7,958 nt of DNA from DASPKW01 sp038244055. Lineage in GTDB: Bacteria > Planctomycetota > Phycisphaerae > Tepidisphaerales > Tepidisphaeraceae. Positions 1 to 5,720 of the stretch are shown in pieces (position 1 is the first letter of the stretch; every line of letters begins with the position of its first letter). Below the pieces are notes generated by a model that was given only the letters and a program-made list of their open reading frames with translations, had not been told where the DNA came from and did no database searches. Position numbers and translations under genes: made by a program. Location of the stretch: positions 1 to 7,958 of the forward strand of contig JBBRTW010000346.1 of the NCBI GenBank assembly GCA_038244055.1, in the 5' to 3' direction.

Positions 1-1
1 C

Positions 2-61
2 ATCGGCCAGGTCCTGCGGGCGCCGCCGCAACAGCGACCCCTGCTGATCGGCGGCGGATAG
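2..61 (+). CDS. possible 3' end of an upstream gene (partial)
   Basis: The first 20 codons read open in frame 2 and stop at TAG (59-61). They would encode a C-terminus ending in ...QRPLLIGGG. Third codon positions are GC-rich (about 16 of 19), which fits coding DNA here, but the minus strand over the same bases is also open and GC-rich, so the direction is not certain. No domain can be recognised from 19 residues. If real, the gene lies 177 bases upstream of tsaB on the same strand and is separated from it by a pyrimidine-rich spacer with a tandem heptamer. Confidence 0.3.
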   Translation: MGQVLRAPPQQRPLLIGGG

Positions 62-156
62 CCGGTCAACTCCCAGTCATAAGAATTCTCACCACCACGG
101 GGCCAGGCTTGATCTGCGCGTGGAGGCGGTAAACAATTACTCCTTCACCTTCACCC

Positions 157-184
157 TTCAGAATTCAGAATTCAGCATTCAGCA
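157..184. repeat. tandem heptamer repeat, 4 copies
   Basis: Four contiguous 7-bp units are seen: TTCAGAA (157-163), TTCAGAA (164-170), TTCAGCA (171-177) and TTCAGCA (178-184), followed by TTCG. The flanks at 141-156 and 190-238 are almost pure pyrimidine. The repeat is in the spacer before tsaB, 55 bases from its start codon, and no SD follows. A 7-bp period does not match the helical repeat, so I do not read it as an operator. It resembles simple spacer repeats that recur in environmental genomes. Confidence 0.75.
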
Positions 185-238
185 TTCGATTCGCCCTTCC
201 CCTCTTCCTTCCCGCCCGCTTCCCCGTATTCTCCCCCC

Positions 239-952
239 ATGCCCAGGGCAATCGCCATCGAAACTTCAGGCCGGCGCGGCTCCATCGCAACCGTCGAAAA
301 CGGCCGGGTTCTCTCCGAGGAAATCTTCGAGCATGGCCTGAAACATGCGGCCGGGATCGTGCTGATTATCGATCGCCTGACCCGCGCCCAGGGGTGGACG
401 CCAGCGAATTTGGAAGAAGTGTACGTCTCGGCCGGGCCGGGGTCGTTCACGGGATTGCGGGTGGGTGTGACGATTGCCAAGACACTGGCTCTATCGCTTG
501 GGGTGAAGCTTGTGGCCGTGCCCAGTGTGCGCGTGCTGGCGTGCAACGCGCCGGCCGGGTGGGAGAACCTGGTGATTGTGCTGGATGCCAAGCGCGATCA
601 GATTTTCACCGCCAGTTTCGCCCATCGCGGTGGAGAGACGGTGGAGACGGAACCGGCGCGTCTCGATTCGCTGGCCGGGACCTTGGCGCGAACGCCCAGG
701 CCGGTGCATCTGCTGGGGGAGGGGATTCCGTATCACACGAAATTCATTCCGACGGGAGATGAAGGGATAATCGTGACGGCCGAGGAATCCTGGCGGGCGC
801 GTTCGGCGGCGGTAGCGGAGATCGGCTACGCGATGGCCCGGCGGGGGGAGTTTACGGATGCCGATCGGCTCACTCCGATTTACATCCGCCGGCCGGAGGC
901 CGAGGAGAAGTGGGAATCGCTGCGGGTTGGCTCGGGTAATACGACTGGGTGA
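239..952 (+). CDS. tsaB: tRNA threonylcarbamoyladenosine biosynthesis protein TsaB
   Basis: TsaB is the inactive ASKHA-fold partner that dimerises with TsaD and, with TsaE, transfers the threonylcarbamoyl group to A37 of ANN-decoding tRNAs in the cytoplasm. The 237 residues are close to the usual length (about 230). Visible landmarks are the N-terminal strand AIAIETS (4-10), the family signature GPGSFTGLRVG (66-76) and LDAKRDQIF (115-123), equivalent to the usual DAR/K...VY segment. The C-terminal part is the usual variable region. The ATG at 239 starts directly at the conserved N-terminus. It has no SD before it, only a pyrimidine tract (CTCCCCCC), so initiation may be leaderless-like or SD-independent. 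No tsaD, tsaE or rimI gene is next to it, unlike the common tsaE-tsaB-rimI arrangement. The next gene starts 230 bases downstream behind a foldback repeat, so tsaB may be monocistronic. Confidence 0.94.
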   Translation: MPRAIAIETSGRRGSIATVENGRVLSEEIFEHGLKHAAGIVLIIDRLTRAQGWTPANLEEVYVSAGPGSFTGLRVGVTIAKTLALSLGVKLVAVPSVRVLACNAPAGWENLVIVLDAKRDQIFTASFAHRGGETVETEPARLDSLAGTLARTPRPVHLLGEGIPYHTKFIPTGDEGIIVTAEESWRARSAAVAEIGYAMARRGEFTDADRLTPIYIRRPEAEEKWESLRVGSGNTTG

Positions 953-974
953 TGGCGGTCAGCGGCCGGCGGTG

Positions 975-1108
975 GTTAAGATGCCCTGCTGAAATCTTCA
1001 GGATCACCAGGATGCGGACGGGTTCGGGGGTCAAGAATGACCCCACTCACCCGCCCGCCGCAGACAAGAATGTCTACGCCACCGAGGATTTCAGCAGAGC
1101 AGGTTAAG
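975..1108. repeat. foldback repeat element with two nested hairpins
   Basis: The outer arms at 975-996 and 1087-1108 are inverted copies matching at 18 of 22 positions, sharing CTGCTGAAATC. Inside are two perfect hairpins with the same AGAA loop: GGGGTCA/TGACCCC (1027-1033 and 1038-1044) and AGACA/TGTCT (1062-1066 and 1071-1075). Both centres read CAAGAATG. On the minus strand the second hairpin begins GTAG (1077-1074). The element fills the spacer between tsaB and the secreted-protein gene. It is too symmetric to be a simple terminator and has no T tract. It looks like a composite palindromic element (BIME-like). It could also act as a transcript-end stem-loop for tsaB. Confidence 0.7.
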
Positions 1109-1182
1109 ATTCCAGTTCGCGCCAGTTCGAACGCCTCGAACGGCGCCGCCATGAAATGTTCGGCTTAACATGGAGATTGGTC

Positions 1183-1866
1183 ATGCGTCATCGGATCACT
1201 GCATTGTTGATCGCGGCTATTTGCATCGGATGGAATGTGCTGGCCGCGGCAGCCGATGCGCCAGCCGATGGGCCTAAGACGGTCATGGCGACACCCGGCA
1301 AACTTCTGCTGAGCGATGATTTCGCCCAGGGCCTTCCCAAGACATGGAAGGGCGCTAAAGGCAAATGGGAGTCGGCCGATGGCGGGGTGAAGGGGACGGA
1401 ATTGAAAGAGGAGATGCACGGCGCGGCCGCGCGGCATCCGATCGCCTTCCAGGATGCGATCGTTCAATACTCATTCAAGATCGATGGGGCGAAGGTAACG
1501 AGCCTGAGTATCAACGATCCCACCGGCCATCTCTGCCGGCTGGTGATCAATGCGACGGGATACCTCATCAACAAGGACGACCACGATCACGATGGCCCGG
1601 ATAAGGCGGCGCGGCTCGATGCGGTGAAGGCGGCCATCAAGCCGGGTGTCTGGCACATGGCCACGGTCGAACTGGTCGGCAATGAAATGGTCGCGCGAAT
1701 CGACGATCTGCCGGCGGCGGTGGGGGCCAACGATGCGATCAAGGCGAAAAAGTCCAACATCGGGCTGACCGTGGCGGGGGAGTCAGCGGTGTTCAAAGAT
1801 CTCAAGGTGTGGGAGGCCACGGCCAAGCCCGACTGGGAAACTGTCAAGGCAGGACTGAAGAAGTAA
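1183..1866 (+). CDS. secreted concanavalin-like (DUF1080/3-keto-disaccharide hydrolase-like) protein
   Basis: The product is a 227-residue exported protein. Residues 1-24 form a signal peptide: charged MRHR, then a hydrophobic core ALLIAAICIGWNVLAAAA, with likely cleavage near AAA-DA. The segment LLSDDF (about 42-47), then W....GKW (about 55-63), then a DG.xKGTE strand (about 66-73) and a C-terminal strand pattern ending in FKDLKVWEA are typical of DUF1080/LamG-type beta-sandwiches, which often bind or cut carbohydrate. An acidic, His-containing insert, NKDDHDHDGPDK (about 139-150), could bind metal. I see no catalytic signature, so enzyme activity is unproven. ATG 1183 is preferred over ATG 1156 because GGAG (1172-1175) precedes it by 7 bases and it gives a clean signal peptide. 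The gene converges on the YecH-like gene, leaving 8 bases between the two stops. Confidence 0.7.
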   Translation: MRHRITALLIAAICIGWNVLAAAADAPADGPKTVMATPGKLLLSDDFAQGLPKTWKGAKGKWESADGGVKGTELKEEMHGAAARHPIAFQDAIVQYSFKIDGAKVTSLSINDPTGHLCRLVINATGYLINKDDHDHDGPDKAARLDAVKAAIKPGVWHMATVELVGNEMVARIDDLPAAVGANDAIKAKKSNIGLTVAGESAVFKDLKVWEATAKPDWETVKAGLKK

Positions 1867-1874
1867 CCAACCCA

Positions 1875-2177
1875 TCACCCATGGTGGTGATCGTGATCGT
1901 CATCGTGGTGATGATGCTCGCCGCCCGAACACATCTTGGAGGCATCGGTGTAGAGCAACCCGGCCCGCTCGACGACCTTTCCGCGCGACAGCAGAAATTC
2001 GAGCAGCGTTTGCAGGGTGAGGTCGTGGGTGGAGCAGGTGTGGAAGCGCCGGGTGGCCCCGTAGACGCGGCTGGCGTGGGCGATGAGCGTCGCGCGGGTG
2101 AAGGGCGGATTGGCGGATTGAATGGCGCTGAGAATCTCGTGGCCGTGGATATTGTCGATGGGGATGGTCGTGCTCAT
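1875..2177 (-). CDS. YecH-family putative metal-binding protein with His/Asp-rich tail
   Basis: The 100-residue product matches the small YecH family (DUF2492): IHGHEIL near the start (10-16), FTRATL (26-31), RFHTCS (44-49), a LLEFLLSRGK helix (58-67) and a late KMC (81-83), in place of the usual K.C.H end. Conserved His and Cys residues are the basis for calling the family metal-binding; its role is not established. After KMC this protein adds a tail of alternating His and Asp (87-99, EHHHHDDDHDHHH), like tails of nickel, zinc or cobalt chaperones. ATG at 2177-2175 begins just before the conserved core. A GTG further out at 2264 would add 29 unrelated residues. No SD is seen. The gene is divergent from the membrane-protein gene, and an imperfect 23-bp palindrome lies 50 bases upstream of the start. 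Confidence 0.85.
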   Translation of the reverse strand: MSTTIPIDNIHGHEILSAIQSANPPFTRATLIAHASRVYGATRRFHTCSTHDLTLQTLLEFLLSRGKVVERAGLLYTDASKMCSGGEHHHHDDDHDHHHG

Positions 2178-2226
2178 GGCGATCAGTGTACGCGATGCCG
2201 AATGGGATGGGGGCCGCCTTCTGGAT

Positions 2227-2249
2227 ATTGGCATCCAAAGGATGCTAAT
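2227..2249. promoter_or_regulatory. imperfect 23-bp palindrome in a divergent spacer (possible operator)
   Basis: ATTGGCATCC (2227-2236) and GGATGCTAAT (2240-2249) are inverted copies around a 3-base AAA centre, matching at 9 of 10 positions. The AT-rich ends, GC-containing core and total length suit a dimeric repressor site. It lies 50 bases upstream of the YecH-like start on one side and 126 bases upstream of the membrane-protein start on the other. A metal-responsive regulator would be a natural guess because of the YecH-like neighbour, but I cannot match it to a known box such as Fur, Zur or NikR. A chance palindrome remains possible. Confidence 0.4.
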
Positions 2250-2374
2250 TGCCATTTCCCCCACGATTTTACGGGGTAAAGCTGGGCGACCGCAGGTGTA
2301 GAATGGACGCTATCAACGCGAATGCCTCACGACCGAGGCCGGCCAGCGGGGCATCGCCCTACATCGGAGGCCGT

Positions 2375-2869
2375 ATGGCACTGCACCATTTCCATGTGTT
2401 GGGTGGGGTCAAGCCGGAGACCGCGCTGCGCTGGGCGTGGGAGACCTGGCTGGTGATGGCGGTCATTCCGGCGGTGGTTTTTATCGCGGCCATCTGGCGG
2501 GTGATGGAAAACGGGGCGGCCGGGCGATCGGGCGCGGCGCTGGCGTGGTGGATCGGCAGCGGCGTGTTCTTCGCGCTGGCCTTTCCGGCGGCGCTCTTCG
2601 CGCGGGCGCGGCTGTTCCGATGTTATGAGAAAGGACATGCGATCCCGCCGGGGCTGTATCTTCAGGGGATGGTGCTGGTATGGGCTTCACTGGCGGCGGC
2701 CGGCCTGGTCGGCGCGATCGGGTGCCTGGTGACGCGGACCCTGCTGCCGAATGTCGGGATCGCAGCGCTGCCCCTGTTTGTTTTCTTCGCGATGTGGCCG
2801 AACGGGAATGCGATGGTGCATCCGACAGGGAGGACGGATGATCCGGGGACTTATGAGGAGGCGCGGTAG
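2375..2869 (+). CDS. unrecognised four-helix membrane protein
   Basis: I do not recognise this family. The 164-residue product has four hydrophobic stretches long enough to span the membrane: about 24-44 (ETWLVMAVIPAVVFIAAIW), 55-76 (ALAWWIGSGVFFALAFPAALFA), 98-120 and 124-142. A basic patch (ARARLFRCYEKGH, about 76-88) separates helices 2 and 3, and a polar tail ends in a DDPGTYEEAR-type sequence. There is no obvious enzyme or transporter motif. ATG 2375 is chosen because GGAGG (2366-2370) stands 4 bases before it. ATG 2303 would add 24 residues rich in Ala, Ser, Arg and Pro, with a weaker AGGTG upstream, and cannot be excluded. The gene is divergent from the YecH-like gene and convergent with trpB, so it is probably expressed alone. 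Confidence 0.75.
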   Translation: MALHHFHVLGGVKPETALRWAWETWLVMAVIPAVVFIAAIWRVMENGAAGRSGAALAWWIGSGVFFALAFPAALFARARLFRCYEKGHAIPPGLYLQGMVLVWASLAAAGLVGAIGCLVTRTLLPNVGIAALPLFVFFAMWPNGNAMVHPTGRTDDPGTYEEAR

Positions 2870-2892
2870 AGTGTGGTGTCGGAGTTGCGAAG

Positions 2893-3060
2893 CACGAAAT
2901 CCGAAGTTCGAAATCCGAAACAAATCCCAAATGCAAAGTTCAAATGTTGAAAGTTGCCGGTTTTGGAGTTTTTCCAATTTCGCGATTTGAATTTGTTTCG
3001 TATTTCGAGCTTCGAGATTCGAGTTTCCCCCCTTCGTGCTGATTCGTGCCATTCGTGGTT
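2893..3060. repeat. intergenic foldback repeat plus TTCGTG triplet
   Basis: Arms at 2893-2927 and 2989-3023 are inverted copies matching at 28 of 35 positions, built from short CGAAATCCGAA-like words. The 61-base centre is AT-rich and partly self-complementary. Directly beside the right arm, TTCGTG occurs three times at 3033, 3043 and 3052. The base composition is far more AT-rich than the flanking genes, and short ORFs through it are repeats of Phe, Arg, Ile and Ser residues, not protein. It fills the spacer between the convergent membrane-protein and trpB genes, so a transcript from either side would form a long stem. It may serve as a bidirectional transcript end. Confidence 0.75.
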
Positions 3061-3066
3061 CAGTCT

Positions 3067-4272
3067 TCATTTCCCGATCAGCCGCGCCACTTCCTGGCAA
3101 TCCTTGTCTCCGCGCCCGCTCAGGTTCAGGACGATGATCTTGTCCTTGGGCAGGTCCCGCGCCAGGCGGACGACTTCGACAATCGCATGCGCCGATTCCA
3201 GCGCGGGGATAATCCCTTCGGTTTGCGCGAAGAGTTGGAAGCCATCGAGGGCTTCCTGATCGGTGGCGCTGGTGTAGGTGACCCGGCCGGTGTCTTTCCA
3301 GTAGGAATGCTCCGGGCCGACGCCGGGATAATCCAGGCCGGCCGAGACACTGTGGACATCGGCCGTCTGCCCGTCTTCGGTTTGCAGGACGTAGGATAGC
3401 GCGCCATGCAAAACGCCCGGCCGGCCATAACTGAGCGTGGCGGCGTGCTGGCCTAAAGCTGTGCCGCGTCCGCCCGGTTCGACGCCGACGAGTTTGACGG
3501 TTGAATCGTTGACGAAGGGATAAAAAATCCCGGCCGCGTTCGAGCCGCCGCCGACGCAGGCGACGACATAATCCGGTAGCCGCCCGAACAACTCCATCGA
3601 TTGCAGCTTGGTTTCCTTGCCAATGACGGCCTGGAAATCGCGCACCATCTCCGGGAACGGATGCGGGCCAGCCACGGTGCCGATGATGTAGTGGGTTGAT
3701 TCCACTGAGCCCATCCAATCGCGCATCGCTTCGTTGAGGGCATCCTTGAGGGTCTTCAGCCCCGAATGCACCTCCACCACTTTGCTGCCCATCAAGCGCA
3801 TGCGGAAGACATTGAGATTTTGCCGGCGGACATCCTCGGCCCCCATGTAAATCTCGCAGTCGAAGCCGAAGAGGGCGGCCACCGTGGCGGCGGCAACGCC
3901 ATGCTGGCCCGCGCCGGTCTCGGCGATGACCCGCTTCGTGCCCATGCGGCGCGTGAGAAGGGCTTGGCCGATGCAGTTGTTGATTTTGTGAGCGCCGGTG
4001 TGGTTGAGGTCCTCGCGCTTGGCGTAAATCTGCGCGCCGCCGATTTTTTCGGAGAGACGCCGGCAGTGATAGAGGCGCGAGGGCCGGCCGACGTACTCGC
4101 GGAGGTAGAAGTCGAATTCGGCCTGGAAATCGGGGTCCTCCTTGGCCTTGGCGTACTCGGCGGCGAGCTCTTCCAGCGCGGCAACCAGCGTTTCGGGGAC
4201 GTAGGTGCCGCCATACGGGCCAAAATGACCAGTGGCATCGGGAACAGCGACGAACAGTGGGCTTGCGGGCAT
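3067..4272 (-). CDS. trpB: tryptophan synthase beta chain
   Basis: TrpB joins indole to L-serine by PLP chemistry in the last step of tryptophan synthesis, normally within an alpha2-beta2 complex with TrpA. The 401 residues agree with the usual 390-410. Clear landmarks are the N-terminal FGPYGGTYVPETL (17-29), the PLP lysine in HTGAHKINN (K96), catalytic Glu in AETGAGQHG (E118), the phosphate loop GGGSNA (241-246), SAGLDYPGVGPEH (310-322) and SGRGDKD (385-391). This is the TrpB1 type, which usually depends on TrpA. ATG at 4272-4270 fits the family N-terminus; a TTG at 4308 would add 12 residues. No SD is evident. The gene stands alone: trpA, trpF and trpC are absent nearby, a divergent aldolase gene lies upstream and a convergent gene downstream. 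Confidence 0.97.
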   Translation of the reverse strand: MPASPLFVAVPDATGHFGPYGGTYVPETLVAALEELAAEYAKAKEDPDFQAEFDFYLREYVGRPSRLYHCRRLSEKIGGAQIYAKREDLNHTGAHKINNCIGQALLTRRMGTKRVIAETGAGQHGVAAATVAALFGFDCEIYMGAEDVRRQNLNVFRMRLMGSKVVEVHSGLKTLKDALNEAMRDWMGSVESTHYIIGTVAGPHPFPEMVRDFQAVIGKETKLQSMELFGRLPDYVVACVGGGSNAAGIFYPFVNDSTVKLVGVEPGGRGTALGQHAATLSYGRPGVLHGALSYVLQTEDGQTADVHSVSAGLDYPGVGPEHSYWKDTGRVTYTSATDQEALDGFQLFAQTEGIIPALESAHAIVEVVRLARDLPKDKIIVLNLSGRGDKDCQEVARLIGK

Positions 4273-4329
4273 GGTGGCGATGATAGGGAAGCGGGGGGCG
4301 AACTTCAATTTGTGCTTGGCCGAAAGGGT

Positions 4330-4397
4330 CAGGGGTCAGGAGCCGGGGGACAATTATCAGCGTACGAGGAATTCCTGGTGGCCGGCTCCTGACCCTG
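4330..4397. repeat. foldback repeat in the trpB / aldolase divergent spacer
   Basis: GGGTCAGGAGCCGG (4333-4346) and CCGGCTCCTGACCC (4382-4395) are a perfect 14-bp inverted repeat, extendable by two pairs with one bulged G. The 35-base centre holds two more palindromes, CGTACG (4361-4366) and AGGAATTCCT (4367-4376). Just right of it, GGATTTCAGCAG (4404-4415) also occurs at 1086-1097 within the other foldback. It lies 58 bases upstream of the trpB start and about 90 upstream of the aldolase start. A role as an operator or attenuator is possible, but the shared 12-mer and the size favour a dispersed repeat. No TRAP or leader-peptide signal for trp control was seen. Confidence 0.65.
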
Positions 4398-4485
4398 CGG
4401 TGTGGATTTCAGCAGCGCAATGTAATTCCTCAACTGGCAAGACCGCCATTGGCTGGATTCGCCTACGCCACTACGATGGCCGGAT

Positions 4486-5556
4486 ATGAAGACCCATACC
4501 GCCGATTCCGCGATTGCGGTGCTGCGACAGGGGGTCGCGATTCCGGCGATGCCGCTGGCGCTGACGGCCGGGCGCAAGCTCGATGAGCGCCGCCAGCGGG
4601 CGCTTTGCCGCTACTACATCGCGGCCGGCGCGGGAGGAATAGCGGCCGGTGTGCATACCACGCAGTTTCAAATTCGCGATCCGAGGATCGGCCTTTTTGA
4701 GCCGGTGTTGCGTCTGGTGGCCGAGGAATTCGCGCGGGCGGATCAGAAGCGCGATCGGCCTCTGGTGCGAATCGGCGGGGTCTGCGGGCCGACGGCGCAG
4801 GCCGTGCGCGAGGCGGGCCAACTTCGCGCGTGGGGCTATCACGCGGGTTTGCTATCCCTGTCGGCCATGCGCGAGGCCAATGAAGATGAACTGATCGCGC
4901 ATTGCCGGCAGGTCGCGGCCATCATTCCGGTGGTCGGTTTCTATCTGCAACCCGCGGTAGGGGGGCGGCGGTTGGCCTACTCGTTCTGGCGGCGCTTCGC
5001 GGAGATCGAGAATGTGGTGGCGATCAAGATGGCGCCGTTCAATCGGTATCAGACACTGGATGTCGTGCGCGCGGTGGCGGAATCCGGGCGGGAGGATATC
5101 GCGCTGTATACGGGCAATGATGACAACATCGTTTCAGATTTGATCACGCCGTTTCGATTCACGACGTCATCGGGCAAGACGGTCGAGCGAAGGATCGTCG
5201 GCGGGTTGCTGGGGCACTGGGCGGTGTGGACTCAGAGATCGGCCGAGATTCTCAAAACCTGCCAGGCGGCTGGGCGCGGTTCATCGGTCTCGGCCGACCT
5301 GCTGCGGCTGAATGTGGAAGTCACCGATGCCAACGCGGCGTTCTTCGATGCGGCGAACAATTTCGCGGGGTGCATCGCCGGTTTGCATGAGGTGCTGCTG
5401 CGGCAGGGATTGCTGGAGGGGATCTGGTGCCTCGATGAGCATGAGACGCTCGGGCCGGGGCAGAAGGAGGAGATCGACCGCGTCTGCGCCGCCTATCCGC
5501 ACCTGGCGGATGATGCACTGGTTCGGGAGAACGTGGAAAAGTGGATGAGGGGTTGA
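4486..5556 (+). CDS. dihydrodipicolinate synthase-family (DapA/NAL superfamily) aldolase or lyase
   Basis: Members of this (beta/alpha)8 superfamily form a Schiff base between a lysine and a 2-keto acid and then add or release an aldehyde. The lysine is clear in NVVAIKMAPF (K181). The partner tyrosine is probably Y153 in GFYLQPAVGG, which takes the place of the usual Y..P..TG segment, and TGNDD (209-213) matches the G.DD loop. The usual GTTGE motif that binds the keto-acid carboxylate is replaced by GVHTTQ (55-60). At 356 residues it is longer than true DapA (about 290), with extra length mainly in the C-terminal helical part. The substrate is therefore probably not that of lysine synthesis. 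ATG 4486 lacks a good SD. The gene is divergent from trpB and followed by a REP-like pair two bases after its stop. Confidence 0.88.
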   Translation: MKTHTADSAIAVLRQGVAIPAMPLALTAGRKLDERRQRALCRYYIAAGAGGIAAGVHTTQFQIRDPRIGLFEPVLRLVAEEFARADQKRDRPLVRIGGVCGPTAQAVREAGQLRAWGYHAGLLSLSAMREANEDELIAHCRQVAAIIPVVGFYLQPAVGGRRLAYSFWRRFAEIENVVAIKMAPFNRYQTLDVVRAVAESGREDIALYTGNDDNIVSDLITPFRFTTSSGKTVERRIVGGLLGHWAVWTQRSAEILKTCQAAGRGSSVSADLLRLNVEVTDANAAFFDAANNFAGCIAGLHEVLLRQGLLEGIWCLDEHETLGPGQKEEIDRVCAAYPHLADDALVRENVEKWMRG

Positions 5557-5557
5557 T

Positions 5558-5661
5558 GTAGCACGGGCTTCCAGCCCGTGTTAGCGGTGTGCCCGTGTTG
5601 GCGGTGTTGAAGATTATAAAAATTATCAATGCAATCAACATGGGCAGGATGCCCATGCTAC
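5558..5661. repeat. REP / inverted-REP pair (BIME-like)
   Basis: Left copy: GTAG (5558-5561), then an 8-bp stem CACGGGCT/AGCCCGTG (5562-5569 and 5573-5580) around loop TCC. Right copy, read on the minus strand: GTAG (5661-5658), then stem CATGGGCA/TGCCCATG around the same TCC loop (5657-5639). The copies differ at four bases only, and these are two base pairs changed on both sides, so the fold is kept. A GTAG foot plus hairpin is typical of REP elements recognised by RAYT transposases. The core holds an imperfect 16-bp direct repeat (5575-5590 and 5592-5607) and an AT-rich segment. It starts one base after the aldolase stop and may end or stabilise that transcript. Confidence 0.75.
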
Positions 5662-5675
5662 GGAAGCAAAAAGGA

Positions 5676-5720
5676 GCGGGCGGACCCATCGGATGAGCCC
5701 GCCCGCGTTCTTCCTTCTCC
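5676..5720 (+). terminator. GC-rich stem with pyrimidine tail (terminator-like, perhaps bidirectional)
   Basis: GCGGGCGG (5676-5683) pairs perfectly with CCGCCCGC (5699-5706) across a 15-base loop. On the plus strand it is followed by a pyrimidine-rich run (TTCTTCCTTCTCCTT, from 5708). On the minus strand the stem is followed after TCC by TTTTT. It lies 120 bases after the aldolase stop. The minus-strand version is the better intrinsic terminator, yet no gene is seen transcribed into it from the right. Confidence 0.5.

Noticed and set aside
120..341. 73-codon plus-strand frame before and into tsaB
   Set aside because: It is made of the tandem heptamer and pyrimidine tract and overlaps tsaB in another frame.
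1809..2279. 156-codon plus-strand frame over the YecH-like gene
   Set aside because: It is antisense to a clear family match, and its Val/Ile/Met-rich run is just the complement of the His/Asp codons.
2687..3718. 343-codon minus-strand frame covering trpB in another frame
   Set aside because: It is very rich in Arg, Pro and Gly, typical of an out-of-frame GC-rich gene, and runs through the noncoding foldback repeat.
3766..4392. 208-codon plus-strand frame opposite trpB
   Set aside because: It is a mirror of trpB codons with no start signal; trpB has all its catalytic motifs on the other strand.
4273..4485. trp attenuator or leader peptide upstream of trpB
   Set aside because: No short frame with tandem Trp codons and no alternate terminator with T tract is present; only a symmetric foldback repeat.
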